64,000 nucleotides of DNA, from the NCBI GenBank assembly GCA_964059195.1, contig CAXKWD010000001.1, positions 158,088,532 through 158,152,531 of the forward strand, written 5' to 3'. Numbering within the stretch: position 1 is the first letter of the stretch; each line of letters opens with the position of its first letter. The notes beneath the pieces are model-generated. The model searched no databases. It saw only the letters and a program-made list of their open reading frames with translations, and was not told the DNA's origin. A program made the translations under genes and the position numbers. This DNA is from Ectobius pallidus (lineage: Eukaryota; Arthropoda; Insecta; Blattodea; Ectobiidae). Of this stretch, positions 22,962-32,851 are shown one piece after another.

Positions 22962-23120
22962 AGTACCCAAAGTGAGTAAGTAGAAGATGGCCACGAATCT
23001 CATTAAAATAGTATAAAATCCAGCAACCTTAACATACCTGTATTTATAACGTTCCTTAAACCATTATGATCCAAAGAAAAAACACACACAATTAAAATAT
23101 ACTTCAAAATCACATTTTAC
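22962..23120 (+). repeat. Direct repeat A, right copy
   Basis: It matches 20188-20350 in the same orientation (for example GATGGCCACGAATCTCATTA and CCATTATGATCCAAAGAA). It closes the duplicated region. Confidence 0.75.
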
Positions 23121-23511
23121 ATACAGAGAGGTAAGCACGGAGCCTGGAGATCACGTCCTCTCCCGAAACGGAACGACCAACGGTCCCAGTGAAAAAATTA
23201 GACGATCGCATGAGTGGGTGCTTTCAATAAGAGAAGTGATAAAATTTAAATTTAGCAAAGCTATACTCTTGCGATACTACAACCAAACGCGTAATTAACA
23301 AACGCATATTAACCAAAGCAAATAACATAATGGGACGAATATAAGAAATACAAAAAACACAGTAAGCATAAGCAAAAGAAAGAAGTAGGTTATAACCAAA
23401 CACTGAAAAACTAGAAATAAGCCATTTATACGTGTCTTACAATATTGTATTTCTTTTGCTTTTCGATACAAATTTGATTTCTTTTTTATGCTTAAGATGG
23501 ATATCCAAAAT
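23121..23511. other. Unassigned DNA
   Basis: AT-rich with no supported element or gene. Confidence 0.5.
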
Positions 23512-23955
23512 TATATCTTCTCTACAGACCGATATCCAATATATTTACCAAATTTATATATTAAACCTGTAACCAGAGACCATAGTAATACCAATAGTAC
23601 ACAAAATACTTACCAATAGTAAAAATAACTCATTCCCCTTCTTCTCTACAGTTCTATATCCAATAGAACTAGAAACCTTAGAATATCATAGTAATACCAG
23701 TAGTACAAATCATATTCTGACCAATAGTAAAATAAATTCTTCTTCCTCTTCTTTTCTACAGACCTATATCCAATATAATATTTACCACCACAAACCTGTA
23801 ACTAGAGGCCTGTACATTTTCATAGTAATAACACTAGTACAAAAAATATTCTCACCAATAGTAAAATAACTTCTTCGCCCTTCTTCTCTACAGACCTATG
23901 TACAATATATTTATCATCACAGGCCTTTAACTAGAGACCTGTAGATTATCGTAGG
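23512..23955 (+). repeat. Tandem array of about 3.6 units of 112-131 bp, each with an acceptor-like site
   Basis: Units start near 23517, 23642, 23754 and 23885. Each carries CTTCT(T)TCTACAGACC-like sequence, then TATATCCAAT, CATAGTAATACCA and CCAATAGTAAAATAA. One extra unit lies at 26250-26388. TTCTTCTCTACAG is a good insect 3' splice site. Whether it is used is unknown. Confidence 0.8.
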
Positions 23956-24181
23956 TAATCCCCCGAGAGATCAAGAGTTTATCGAGAACGTAGTTCCACG
24001 AACAAAATGTAATGGATGTTGTAAATAATAAAATCAGGTAAACTGATGTAAAAAAGTGCCAGTATGTTTTTTTAAATCAGTTATGACTGCAATTATGATA
24101 TGCAGAATATGTTTTTTTAATTGATTTACAAGTTAAGCTCCAGATTTATTCATTAAGCAGGGCTTAGGGAAGAACAAATGT

Positions 24182-24372
24182 TTAGTTTTCTTTTTAATCA
24201 GATTAAAATCTTCCAGCATCAGCTGAACTGTACAGATTTTTGATGTCTTGACAATCGCACACTCACATAAAAATACGAAAAAGAAAGTGAATTTGGCTGG
24301 TTTCGGGATTTGAACCATGGAACTCCATAACGTGGGGCCAAAACGTTACCATCTCGGTCACCTGGGTCAGTT
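24182..24372 (-). mobile_element. Probable tRNA-derived SINE nested in family X
   Basis: The minus strand from 24372 reads as an A box TGACCGAGATGGTAACG and a B box GGTTCAAATCCCG about 30 bases later. The sequence from about 24182 to 24372 is absent from the other family X copy. No TSD was resolved. It could also be a tRNA pseudogene. Confidence 0.55.
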
Positions 24373-24544
24373 TAACGGTCTAGTTGTAAGTTATAAGCGC
24401 ATGTAAAACAATAGTGTTTTTGGTCATAGCTATCTCTATTTTAATTTCCAAAGCCGTAAAATATCACAGTAAAACAATTGACTATGTTGTCATGATAAAT
24501 GATTTGCTTTTTTTTTTATATAAATTCTTTCGAATACGTATATT

Positions 24545-25300
24545 ATCATAAAATAGGCACCAAATTGAGCATTACTCCGAAACAGGTGAACCGATTTCAT
24601 CCAGTATCAGTAGACCTCTTCCCATGAACACTATAAATGTGTATACCAAATTCCATAAAAATCCGGTAAAGCGTATTTGAGTTACCGCGTTTTTAAAATA
24701 GACACTAAATTGGGTTTTACTCCGGTACCGGACAACCGATTTGGTCCAATATCGGTAGACGTCTTCCCATGTACATTATAAATGGGTATACAAAGTTCCA
24801 GGAAAATCCAATAAAGCATATTTGACTTCTCATATATTAACATAAAAGGCAATAAATTGGGCATTATTCCGGTACTGGCCAACCGATTTGGTTGAACATC
24901 AACAGACGTCTTTCCATGGATAGTATAAATGCGTATACGAAGTTTCATAAATATCCGATAAGGCGTATTTGAGCTATTGCGCCTTTAAAATATACACTAA
25001 ATTGGGTTTTACTCCGGTACCGGTCAACAGATTAGGTTCAAATTTAACACAGTACTTTTCATGGATGTCATAAATGCGTATACCAAGTTTAATGGAAATC
25101 CGATACAGCGTATTTGAATTATGGCGCCTTTCTATTAGAAAGGCGCCATAATCTATTAAAATAGGCACTAAATTGGGCATTACTCCGGTACCGGTGAACC
25201 GATTTGGTTCAATATCAATAGGGTTCTTCCCATTGACATTATAAATGTGTTTTCCAAGTTTCATGAAAATCCGAAAAAGCGTATTTGAGTTAGAGCGCGT
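24545..25300 (-). repeat. Five tandem units of about 147 bp, in frame on the minus strand
   Basis: Each unit reads (plus) TAAATTGGG(T/C)(A/T)TTACTCCGG, a GGTCAACCGATT-like block, TATAAATG(C/G)GTATAC and AAATCCGATAAAGCGTATTTGA. Unit length is close to a multiple of three, so two long minus-strand frames (24682-24948 and 24974-25390) repeat a peptide like IYNVHGKTSTDIGPNRL. I recognise no known domain. The frames lack an upstream promoter and contain no full gene, so translation is doubtful. Confidence 0.85.
25118..25152. repeat. Perfect hairpin, 16-bp stem and 3-base loop
   Basis: ATTATGGCGCCTTTCT is followed by ATT and then AGAAAGGCGCCATAAT. It lies at the junction of the fourth and fifth family X units, which normally have TATTTGAGTTA...GCGCC there. 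It may have arisen by local inverted duplication. Confidence 0.95.
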
Positions 25301-25308
25301 ACAGACAC

Positions 25309-25355
25309 ACGGACGGACGGACGGACAGACAGACAGACAGACAGACGGACAGACA
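25309..25355. repeat. (GACG)n/(GACA)n microsatellite inside family X
   Basis: Runs of CGGA and CAGA between the 147-bp units and the right TIR. The short copy has the related GTCCGTCTGTCTCTTTGTGT at the same place, so the run is part of the element. Confidence 0.95.
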
Positions 25356-25535
25356 TTTTTCGTCCCCCACACAATCTCATAAAGTACCATACTGGCACTT
25401 AATAATTACGGATATAGTTAGGGACTTCGTTTCACATTAATAACAATAAATCATCACACATCTAAATACTGTAAATGTTTCCAATTATCCACAACTTTTC
25501 ATTTTTAACTTTTCATTTTTCTTTCACATTATATT

Positions 25536-25814
25536 TGTTAGTAATAGTTAATATTTTAGTAATAGTTTAAATCTTAGTAAGTAGCAAACTATTTAACATA
25601 TTGTTTTTTGTGTATTGTATTATCTCTAGAGAACTAGTTCTTAAGCCTTATATGTTTCTGTGTATCTGTAACTTTGTATTGTACTTGTATCATACTTGTT
25701 CTATTGTAATATTGTAAAGTTCAGTTGTATTAATCCTGGTTGAATGGAGGAGAAGGCCTAATGGCCTTAATTCCACCAGGTAAAATAAAACAATTCTAAT
25801 TCTAATTCTAATTA
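25536..25814 (+). mobile_element. LINE-type 3' end with (TTCTAA)n tail
   Basis: The block GGTTGAATGGAGGAGAAGGC followed by CTAATGGCCTTAATTCCACC is the hairpin-bearing 3' UTR form that I know from insect non-LTR elements. It is followed by AAAATAAAACAA and (TTCTAA)n. AAGGCC/GGCCTT (25753-25768) can pair. The 5' limit is uncertain. No coding part is present. Confidence 0.6.
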
Positions 25815-25851
25815 TTTTCTTATTTTATTGTTGAAATTCTATCTGCTTTCA

Positions 25852-26250
25852 GATCACGGCATACTAAATGAATGAATATTTAGAAGAATCGATTCGAATT
25901 CCCAATGCTACCAATAATGTGTAATACAAGATGGACACCCTCAGAATCAGAACGCTATAAAAGCACATGAATTTACTTGAACCGAATAGAAATTGTGTTT
26001 TTAATCAACACACATTTATATTAATTCAGTTTCCAAACAAGTTATGTTGTATAAAATGTGTTTTCATACTGTTCACTGGCACCATGTGACGTATTAATCA
26101 TGGCAAGTTGATGTCTTACGGTCCAGTAACGATCTGACGTTTTATCAGATAAAATTGCCTCCTTGCGGCCCTAGGACGCACATTACAAAATAAACGATTG
26201 TGATTGATCTATATCCGAGGAATTGCTACGCAGCGTATGAATGGAACAGT
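25852..26250 (+). repeat. Repeat family C, copy 3
   Basis: It begins AGATCACGGCATACTAAATG, contains TTTCCAAACAAGTTATGTTG and CTATATCCGAGGAATTGCTA, and ends at GCGTATGAATGGAAC. It lacks the GAATTTATCTGATG start and the second ATTGGTCAA block, so it is truncated and has a small deletion. It contains GCTATAAAAGCAC at about 25960. Confidence 0.75.
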
Positions 26251-26388
26251 AGTACCAGTAGTACAAAAAATATTTTCACCAATAGTAAAATAACTTCTAC
26301 CTCTTCTTCTCTACAGACTAATATCAAATATATTTACCATCACAAACCTGTTACTACAGACCTGCAGATTATCATAATATAATTTATA
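26250..26388 (+). repeat. Single unit of the 23.5-kb acceptor-like array
   Basis: AGTACCAGTAGTACAAAAAA to GACCTGCAGATTATCATAAT matches the tandem units at 23512-23955, including TCTTCTCTACAGAC. It abuts the end of repeat C copy 3 directly. Confidence 0.75.
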
Positions 26389-26529
26389 CTACCAGAACTA
26401 TTAGAAAGTTTCCGTAGTATATTCTGAAGCATTTGTTTAAAATGCTGAGTGTTTAATTTTATTTCATCGTCCAATATTCGTGAATAAATTGATCTAATAC
26501 AGACGCACCATTTTTGTTATTTATATTCG

Positions 26530-26607
26530 TTTAAGTTTGTAATCGGACCAAGCAGGAGCAGTTTTCTGACCGGATTCGGCTCCCGGGCCGTAGTTTGGCA
26601 ATCCCTG
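26530..26607 (-). mobile_element. hAT-like terminal remnant
   Basis: Complemented, 26607 leftward starts CAGGGATTGCCAAACTACGG and continues CCCGGGAGCCG. This is the classic Charlie-type hAT end. No opposite end or TSD was found nearby. Confidence 0.6.
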
Positions 26608-27054
26608 AGCTAGATGGTCCTTTTAAACGTTCCCTTACTTATGTGCAAGTAATAGATCTAATGTGTTCCCTGATGGATTGATTTTAGTTTGAACGTGGTT
26701 TCACTGTAATCCGTTACTAACCTAAACGATTGCTCTAAAGATATAACCAACATGTTAGTGAATCATATACTTTTATCATTAATAGTCTGTTTTTGGCATT
26801 GCATTCTGTGAAATCTGTACATATTTTAAGCATTTCTTGTGTGAATGAATGCGATTTTATATATGCATGAATTTAATTACTTACGACCGTGGAAAGTTAA
26901 AAAAACAGGATAGCGCTTTATGGAATTAATGTTAACTAGCCTATATCTGCTGATCCGTGCGTTGCGTTGATAACTTATATATTAATTTTTAACCTAAAAA
27001 GCAAATATGTATAACTTATATAATGTAATTCTGAAGCCACTATACGATTAAGAT
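26608..27054. other. Unassigned AT-rich DNA
   Basis: Nothing supported. Confidence 0.5.
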
Positions 27055-27185
27055 TTGAGCAGCCTCTGAGGATACCTGCCATAGCAGCGGGCGAAACGTC
27101 AGGTCCCAGCAACCTTGGACCACGGCCTAACAGCCCGGAAGTTTTCAAATCTTATGACACCAGCCGTGAAAGCCTCCGTATTTTC
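27055..27185 (+). mobile_element. Penelope-like element terminal (pLTR) fragment
   Basis: The block holds the hammerhead motif, then a CCACGGCCTAACAGCCCGGA segment and ACACCAGCCGTGAAAGCCTC. This arrangement is the conserved terminal sequence that I know from Penelope-like retroelements in many animals. No reverse transcriptase or GIY-YIG domain was found adjacent, so it is a truncated or solo fragment. Confidence 0.62.
27063..27103 (+). ncRNA. Hammerhead ribozyme motif, Penelope type
   Basis: Stem I CCT (27063-27065) pairs with AGG (27101-27103). Core CTGAGGA (27066-27072) is followed by stem II CCTGC/GCGGG (one G-T wobble) and GAAA (27093-27096). A two-pair stem III A-C/G-T leads to the cleavage triplet GTC (27098-27100). 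An A-C mismatch at the base of stem II weakens it. The very short stem III is typical of Penelope hammerheads, which are thought to need a dimeric form. The motif is visible; self-cleavage is inference. Confidence 0.62.
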
Positions 27186-28149
27186 ACTATACGATTGTCA
27201 GACCTAAGTTGGAATGTTATTAATTAATTCATTTGGAATCCAGCTATCTTTAATTACGGTAAAATAATAGCGTCTATTCAAAATAAATATCTGCAATATA
27301 GATAATGAAAACATTTTAATTATTATCCTCAATTTGAACCATATTCATCTTTGTTGCAATATTTCAGTATCCCTGAAGTAGGGCCTACGAGTATCACTAA
27401 GATGAAACTGCCATGCATTGTTGTTTTATATAAATTATTTAATAACAAAACGAATGACACAAACAATGTCTGGAAGACATTTTTTTTCTCTGTTATAGAT
27501 CTTACAAATTTTAGTCTTTTTTATTCCCCAATTGAATATTAAAAAGCTATAAAATAAACAGAAGTTGCGAAAATTATCTGTAATAATGATTATAAAAATT
27601 ATTTAGAATAGTCCTAATCATATACTCATTGACCGCTTTTGCAAATTGTAAAAAATGTATTTGATATATTATTCTTCTTGTCATTCTTTTATTTAAATCT
27701 TTTCTTATCATGCCCCTTCAAATTTGTCATAACATTATACAGTAATCCTATTTTTTGTTTGTAAAGATCTGTTCTTCGTATTATGTGGTTTGTAAGCAAT
27801 GCACATTGCATTGTAATTGATTCATGTGCCTGATTTGTTCTCCACACAGACAAATACAACTTTTAAAAAAGTAATTTTCACAAATTTTGATGAACAAATT
27901 AAGGAACTTCACTTCTGAATGTGGGAGTGAGTACATATGAGACTATATTTCACTAACTAACTAAACTAAATGTCCAGGACACCTGTTAAAAGAGACAAAG
28001 TGCGAAAGCTTCGCACTGGTTTACCAATAAAATAAATTTCGCTAACATTGTTTAGGTACCGATACCGTCCCTTTCAGTAGTACTTTGCTTGTCGCTTTAT
28101 TTTAAAGATTGATGCACCAGATGAAACTTCAGTAACCTTAAATGTTACA
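27186..28149. other. Unassigned AT-rich DNA
   Basis: Only short frames are present. No repeat family seen elsewhere in the window. Confidence 0.5.
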
Positions 28150-28395
28150 TTAAATTCTTTTCATGACCCTGGTGAAACAATGTGAGGAGAAGGTCATTCA
28201 TGGGTGGGAAATTCAGAGACACAAAGCCATCTTCCCCTTCCGCCAGTCATCACAGCCGTAGCGGTATACCTTAGTTAGCGCGATGTGATCCCCTTAAAGA
28301 TTGGCGTACAAATGAAACATCACCCTTTAGAATGAGAATATTTCGTTAGTGAACTCGTCCAGACTAAGAACATCTTTCTGAGAAGATTCAGGTTG
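28150..28395 (-). repeat. Dispersed repeat E, minus-strand copy
   Basis: It is the reverse complement of 8525-8760 with small gaps, sharing GTATACCTTAGTTAGCGCGA and CTTCCCCTTCCGCCAGTCAT (plus strand). Function and class are unknown. Confidence 0.6.
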
Positions 28396-29554
28396 TTACT
28401 GTAAGTGTCATATTAATGACGTTATTCAACCTGAATCATAGAATTAAGTTTTAAACATAGTTTACTTTTCGTGCCGCATTATTCTTTCAGAAAATGGGAT
28501 CAAACGTGAGATGTGATGAATACGAACGGGAAGACAATTTAATATGCAGCATCCTGTAAGTATACAAGCATAATACACGCAAATATGTGTGTTGGCTCGT
28601 ATTCATGCCCATTTGACTGGGATTTGGTCTTCTGGTGTTTTTATACAGACCATAAAAAAGAATCGCAGACACGACCCCTTTTACTGTTATTGCTTTCTCA
28701 AGTATGCATTGTCCGTGTTGTATGGAGCCTCGAGAAAAAATATAAAAAAAATCAGGTAATTCCTATATCTTTCTTCCAACTAGACCAGTTTCAAGTAGGA
28801 CTTCGATATTGTGGATTTCATTCTGCTGTTTCTGAGCCTGCTCAATCTAACGCCCGTGCTCTGATTTCCGGCTGCATTATTACCTTGTAAATGTTATAAT
28901 TATTCTGATATTTTATTTATTTTCCCGACGATAGTTTTTTCATCCATTTACCGTTCACGCTTTCATGGTGGGAACCTTAATTTCTTGCACTCTGTGCCGG
29001 TAACCTAATATAAACTACCTGAGTCTTTTGCCTTCCTTGCAGCCCACGTGCGTCATTACGTGGCAGGAGCGAATTAGATCTTTATCATCTTACATTATAA
29101 TATAACCTATGTTTTCTTCATCTAAAAAAGGAACTTCTGCTTTAAGGTAAAAATAACTTATACAAAATCATAAGATTTGCGTCTCTTATTTCAGTTTCAT
29201 CTCAGTCTTCTTTTTGTTATGATAGTAATCTATTTTGGGAGGACCATTGACATTTAATGGCTTGTTAACTGTGCTTGTATCTGTGTGCCTATGTTATCTA
29301 TTACACCTACATTCTGGACGAAAATTAACTGTAGTTTCCTGCTTCCTGTATTTTTTTTACACTTTTGTGAAGGTTTCCTAATTAACTAATTTGTGAAGCA
29401 GTCAAGGATGAAAGTAAAATATCAAACATTCTTGCAGAGATTAATTTCACAGTTAGAAAGGACAAACTGCTCAGAATAATAATTAATACCGGTACTTCCG
29501 ACAATGTTTATTCCTTGAAAAATTCCAACCATGTATCTAAAGACACTATTCCTT
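28396..29554. other. Unassigned DNA
   Basis: The 101-codon frame at 28585-28890 has no recognisable features beyond its length. No repeat boundary is seen. Confidence 0.45.
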
Positions 29555-30095
29555 TCATACGCCGAGTGTTTGATATTGACCAATAACGTTTAGCAATTCC
29601 TCGGATATGGACCAATCATTATACTTTATTTTATAATATACTTCATAAGGTCGCAAGTATGTAATTTTATATAATAAAACGTGAGCTTGATACTGGACAC
29701 GTAAGACATTAACGTGCGGTGGTTAATGTGTCACATTCTGCCAGTAAACAGAATGAAAGAAAATTACTTTATACAGCATAACTAATTTGGAAATTCAAAT
29801 AATTCATTAATTTATTAATTTTATTGATTAAAACACACCTTCGATTCGGTGTTTTATAGCGTTTTGATGTAAGCAACTACGACGACGCTCTCCATCTTGT
29901 GTATGCACTATTGGTAGCATTGGGAACTCGTATCGATTCATCGATTCATGGATTGTTCATTCATTTAGCATGCCGTGATCTTACGACTGACCGAATATTG
30001 TAACAAAATCATAAAATAATTATTATATGCAAATTCCGTTACATTTTATTCAGGGAATAGTCTTAATAAATCCTACACGAGATTATGTATGATAA
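29555..30095 (-). repeat. Repeat family C, copy 4
   Basis: On the minus strand it reads GGATTTATTAAGACTATTCC, then GATCACGGCAT, CGCTATAAAACACCGAATCG, TTTCCAAATTAGTTATGCTG, and the right end ATTGCTAAACG/TTATTGGTCAATATCA. It is one of the most complete copies. Confidence 0.75.
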
Positions 30096-30340
30096 TATTC
30101 TTATAAAATACTAGCTGACCCATCAATGCTTCGCATTGTTAGATTGATGGATATATAGGTTAAGTGAACACAATGTAAAGTCGTTTTGTTGTAGCCTACT
30201 TCTATAAATCATCAGCCGTCCAGCCAACACGGTGGACGTACTTAAATTCCACATAGGCCTACTCCTCCACCCGTAGTTTGCTCTGACTATGTCTTAAAAA
30301 TTTAATAGTTGTTTCAATTTTGGCGAACATGCAGTAAATA

Positions 30341-30785
30341 GCTGGGGGTAGGGGATGCGTTCGCTCCTCTCGCGCAGCGGGCTCCGATTCGAATACTGGT
30401 CGGGACAAATTACCTAGGTAGAGTCTTTTCCGGGATTTTTCCTCACATGTGAGACAAATGTCTGGTAACTTTAGCCTCTAGTAACTTTAGGCCCTAGTGG
30501 TCTCCGGATATCATCTGGCAGCCATTATCATCATCATCCCTTCCTCGCGTTGCTCAGAGTGAGTGTGTGAATGATGTATCTCGTCCTATGTGTTTGTGTT
30601 GTCTCGGAGGTGGCCCCGGCATTGGGCTGATCACTCATCCGGGAAGGCCCTCCATGTCCTTGTCCTTGTCTGGTCAAGAAAGTATGTATGTGATCCATAT
30701 ATAATCCCTCTCCCGACAGGTCGCAGCCCTGTAAGGCCCGGGCAATGTGGGTCGCTTAAATGACCCCAAAAGGGAGTGGTAAGAA
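30341..30785 (+). mobile_element. SINE family 2, second copy
   Basis: It matches the 15025-15468 element in the opposite orientation: AGGGGATGCGTTCGCTCCTC start, CGATTCGAATACTGG degenerate B box, GGATATCATCTGGCAGCCAT body, and AAAAGGGAGTGGTAAGAAC end. It carries an internal duplication of GGTAACTTTA. TSD unclear. Confidence 0.85.
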
Positions 30786-30861
30786 CTAAGGTAAAGATAG
30801 AGAGATAATATGGTAAATAGAAATTAATCAGGAAATTATATCTATTGATATTGTATGAACT

Positions 30862-31001
30862 ACCTGGGGGTAAAGGCGGCTGGTGCGTAAGGCTGACAAC
30901 CTTACCACCTTCATTTCCGATTGTCTAAAAATCAGGGAGCCTCAACTTCTTGGAACCCTCTGGGCCTCCATGGCCTGTAATAGGGAACACTTTACTTACT
31001 A
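30862..31001 (+). mobile_element. SINE family 1, 5'-truncated copy
   Basis: It matches the 3' half of 43170-43451, from CTGGGGGTAAAGGCGGCTGG to the GGGAACACTTTACTTACT end. The tRNA-like head is missing. Confidence 0.85.
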
Positions 31002-31449
31002 TCTTTCGCAATGCAGTCCTAGGCTAACTATAAGAAAAGAGTTCAACTCTTAAGAATAGAACCCAGGACCTTCTAAATTTACTTCATGTCAAAAAATATT
31101 TGATAATCATTTAAAGGAATTCCATATAATTCTCATAATTTTATATCTATTAGGCCTACATGAAATCACAGTGTCATGCCAAGCCACCTGTGTAGTTTAA
31201 AAAAAATATGTTGTCATGGGGATTGTATACATGCAGTATGAATTCCTTTTGGTGAATTTCATACCTTTACAACCCTATTTTGGCCTTTATAGGCCTTTAG
31301 AGGCCAAAGATTTTGAAATCCTTTCTTAGTGCGCATCTAGAGCCTAGTAGCAATATGTGCACCAAGTTTCACGTTCCTAGGCTTTATGGTTTTTGAGAAA
31401 CTGTGATCAGTCAGTGAGTCAGTGGGTTTTGGCTTTTATATATAGAGAT

Positions 31450-32569
31450 GAATGATTAGAAGCATTTCTTAAGTGTAGGGGTTGTCATGAACATTTAAAA
31501 TTTCCTTTAAAAATTATTACAATTTTTTGAGAAGTTCATTGGGAAAATTTATTAAATATTACTATTAAATATTAAGCATTATTAAAATTAAATACTTCGG
31601 ATATACTTTTTAATTATTTGCGGCAAAAAGTACGTAATTTTTTCTAATAATCATTATTAGGGTCACTACTTTACGTATCATATCACTAACACAAAAAACG
31701 GGTTTCTATTCTATTAATGTTTCTGGAATTTGTGAAAAATTTATTACTTTTTTTAAAGTTTCATTTCAGGGCTTCTTGAACGTTTGATCGCAAGTGTAAA
31801 CGAATAAAGCTAATTTATTTCGTAATCTGTTTACTATGACAACAATTCGCCAAATGCTATTGATATGTAATCCTTCAACTACAAGATTGGAAGGTGAGAG
31901 TTGATATAATGTAAATTAAATACGAATTCGTGAAATATATCTATATATTTTTTATTCGGAATGGTTCAAGTTACCAGCAACATACTGTATGCTATAAAAT
32001 ACATTTGCATACGGAGTAGACATTTTAGATTGGCTTATGGTAGGTTACTAGTTCAGAGTTCAGACCGAAATAGCCCCATTTGATGCGTAATAGCCCGTTG
32101 TTAAGCATGACGGGAAGTGTAGTGGACTACCTGCACAAACATTGTCAACACGGCCGACTCTGTCTGATGAACTGCACAGAATACAGTTGGCCATGTTTGT
32201 GTGGGATTAACAAGGTGATGTGTTTGTTTTCCATTCACAGTGAAACAGAATAAACAGTAAATAACACTCGTATTGTTCAATTATTTTAGTTACTCTGGAA
32301 CATTTACTTTATTTACATTGAACTACAAAACGCCTTGTCGTTTGTAAACGTATCCAGCAAAATACTGTGCCAAAAAAATTAGGAAACATCTAAGGTTAGA
32401 GGACGACATTTTTTTGGTGAAAATGCGAAAATATAAAATTTTTCGCTAAACTTGAGAATAAGGTGACCCCCGTCACAACCGGGCCGTAAAGAGTGGGACC
32501 AATTCTACAATGTCGCCAATATTACGAACATGATTACATGCCGATTGAATTCGGTTGATAAACGACTGT
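31450..32569. other. Unassigned AT-rich DNA
   Basis: No feature supported. Confidence 0.5.
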
Positions 32570-32851
32570 TGTAGCGATGTTTTATGAAAGATGTGGAAAG
32601 GTAAAAAAGCTTCTGCATTAAGAATTCTAGGTCCGTGACAGGTTATGTTAGGTTAGGAACAATCATGTTAGTTTAGCAGCAGTATTCTGCATAGTGCGGG
32701 GTTCGTGCCATGTAACGATGTTTTACGAAAGGCGTGGAAGGGTAATAAGGCTTCTAGAAGTAATGAAAGCCAAATTCTAGGTCAGCGACAGGTTATGTTA
32801 GGTTTGGAACATTTGTATTAGTTTAGGAGCAATATACTGAATATCGCGGGG
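32570..32851 (+). repeat. Family D, two tandem units of about 141 bp
   Basis: Unit 1 starts GTAGCGATGTTTTATGAAAG and unit 2 GTAACGATGTTTTACGAAAG (32711). Each then has GTGGAA(G/A)GGTAA, AATTCTAGGT and GACAGGTTATGTTAGGTT, and ends GCGGGGTT. A single reversed unit lies at 42655-42815. Confidence 0.82.

Larger units (their letters stand above)
24054..25400. mobile_element. Family X TIR element, long copy with five internal repeats
   Basis: The ends are AAGTGCCAGTATG (24054) and its complement ending at 25400. It is oriented opposite to the copy at 14847-15774 and about 1.35 kb long. From the right end it has TGAGATTGTGTGG (complement), a GACG/GACA microsatellite, five units of about 147 bp, and a left part with ATATGCAGAA and AGCAGGGCTTAGGGAAGAAC. 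A tRNA-like insertion interrupts the left part. No transposase is visible. Confidence 0.8.
30110..31449 (+). mobile_element. Repeat with CTAGCTGACCC start and TATATATAGAGAT end, hosting two SINEs
   Basis: It starts ACTAGCTGACCCATCAATGC and ends TTTTATATATAGAGATGAAT after GTCAGTGAGTCAGTGG. The copy at 46972-47836 shares both ends and an internal AATCCTTTCTTAGTG block. Two SINE copies lie inside. This end pair is common in arthropod repeats, but I do not assign a class. Confidence 0.65.

Noticed and set aside
23512..23955. CRISPR-like array
   Set aside because: The whole unit repeats with gradual divergence; there are no short identical repeats with unique spacers, and the genome is eukaryotic.
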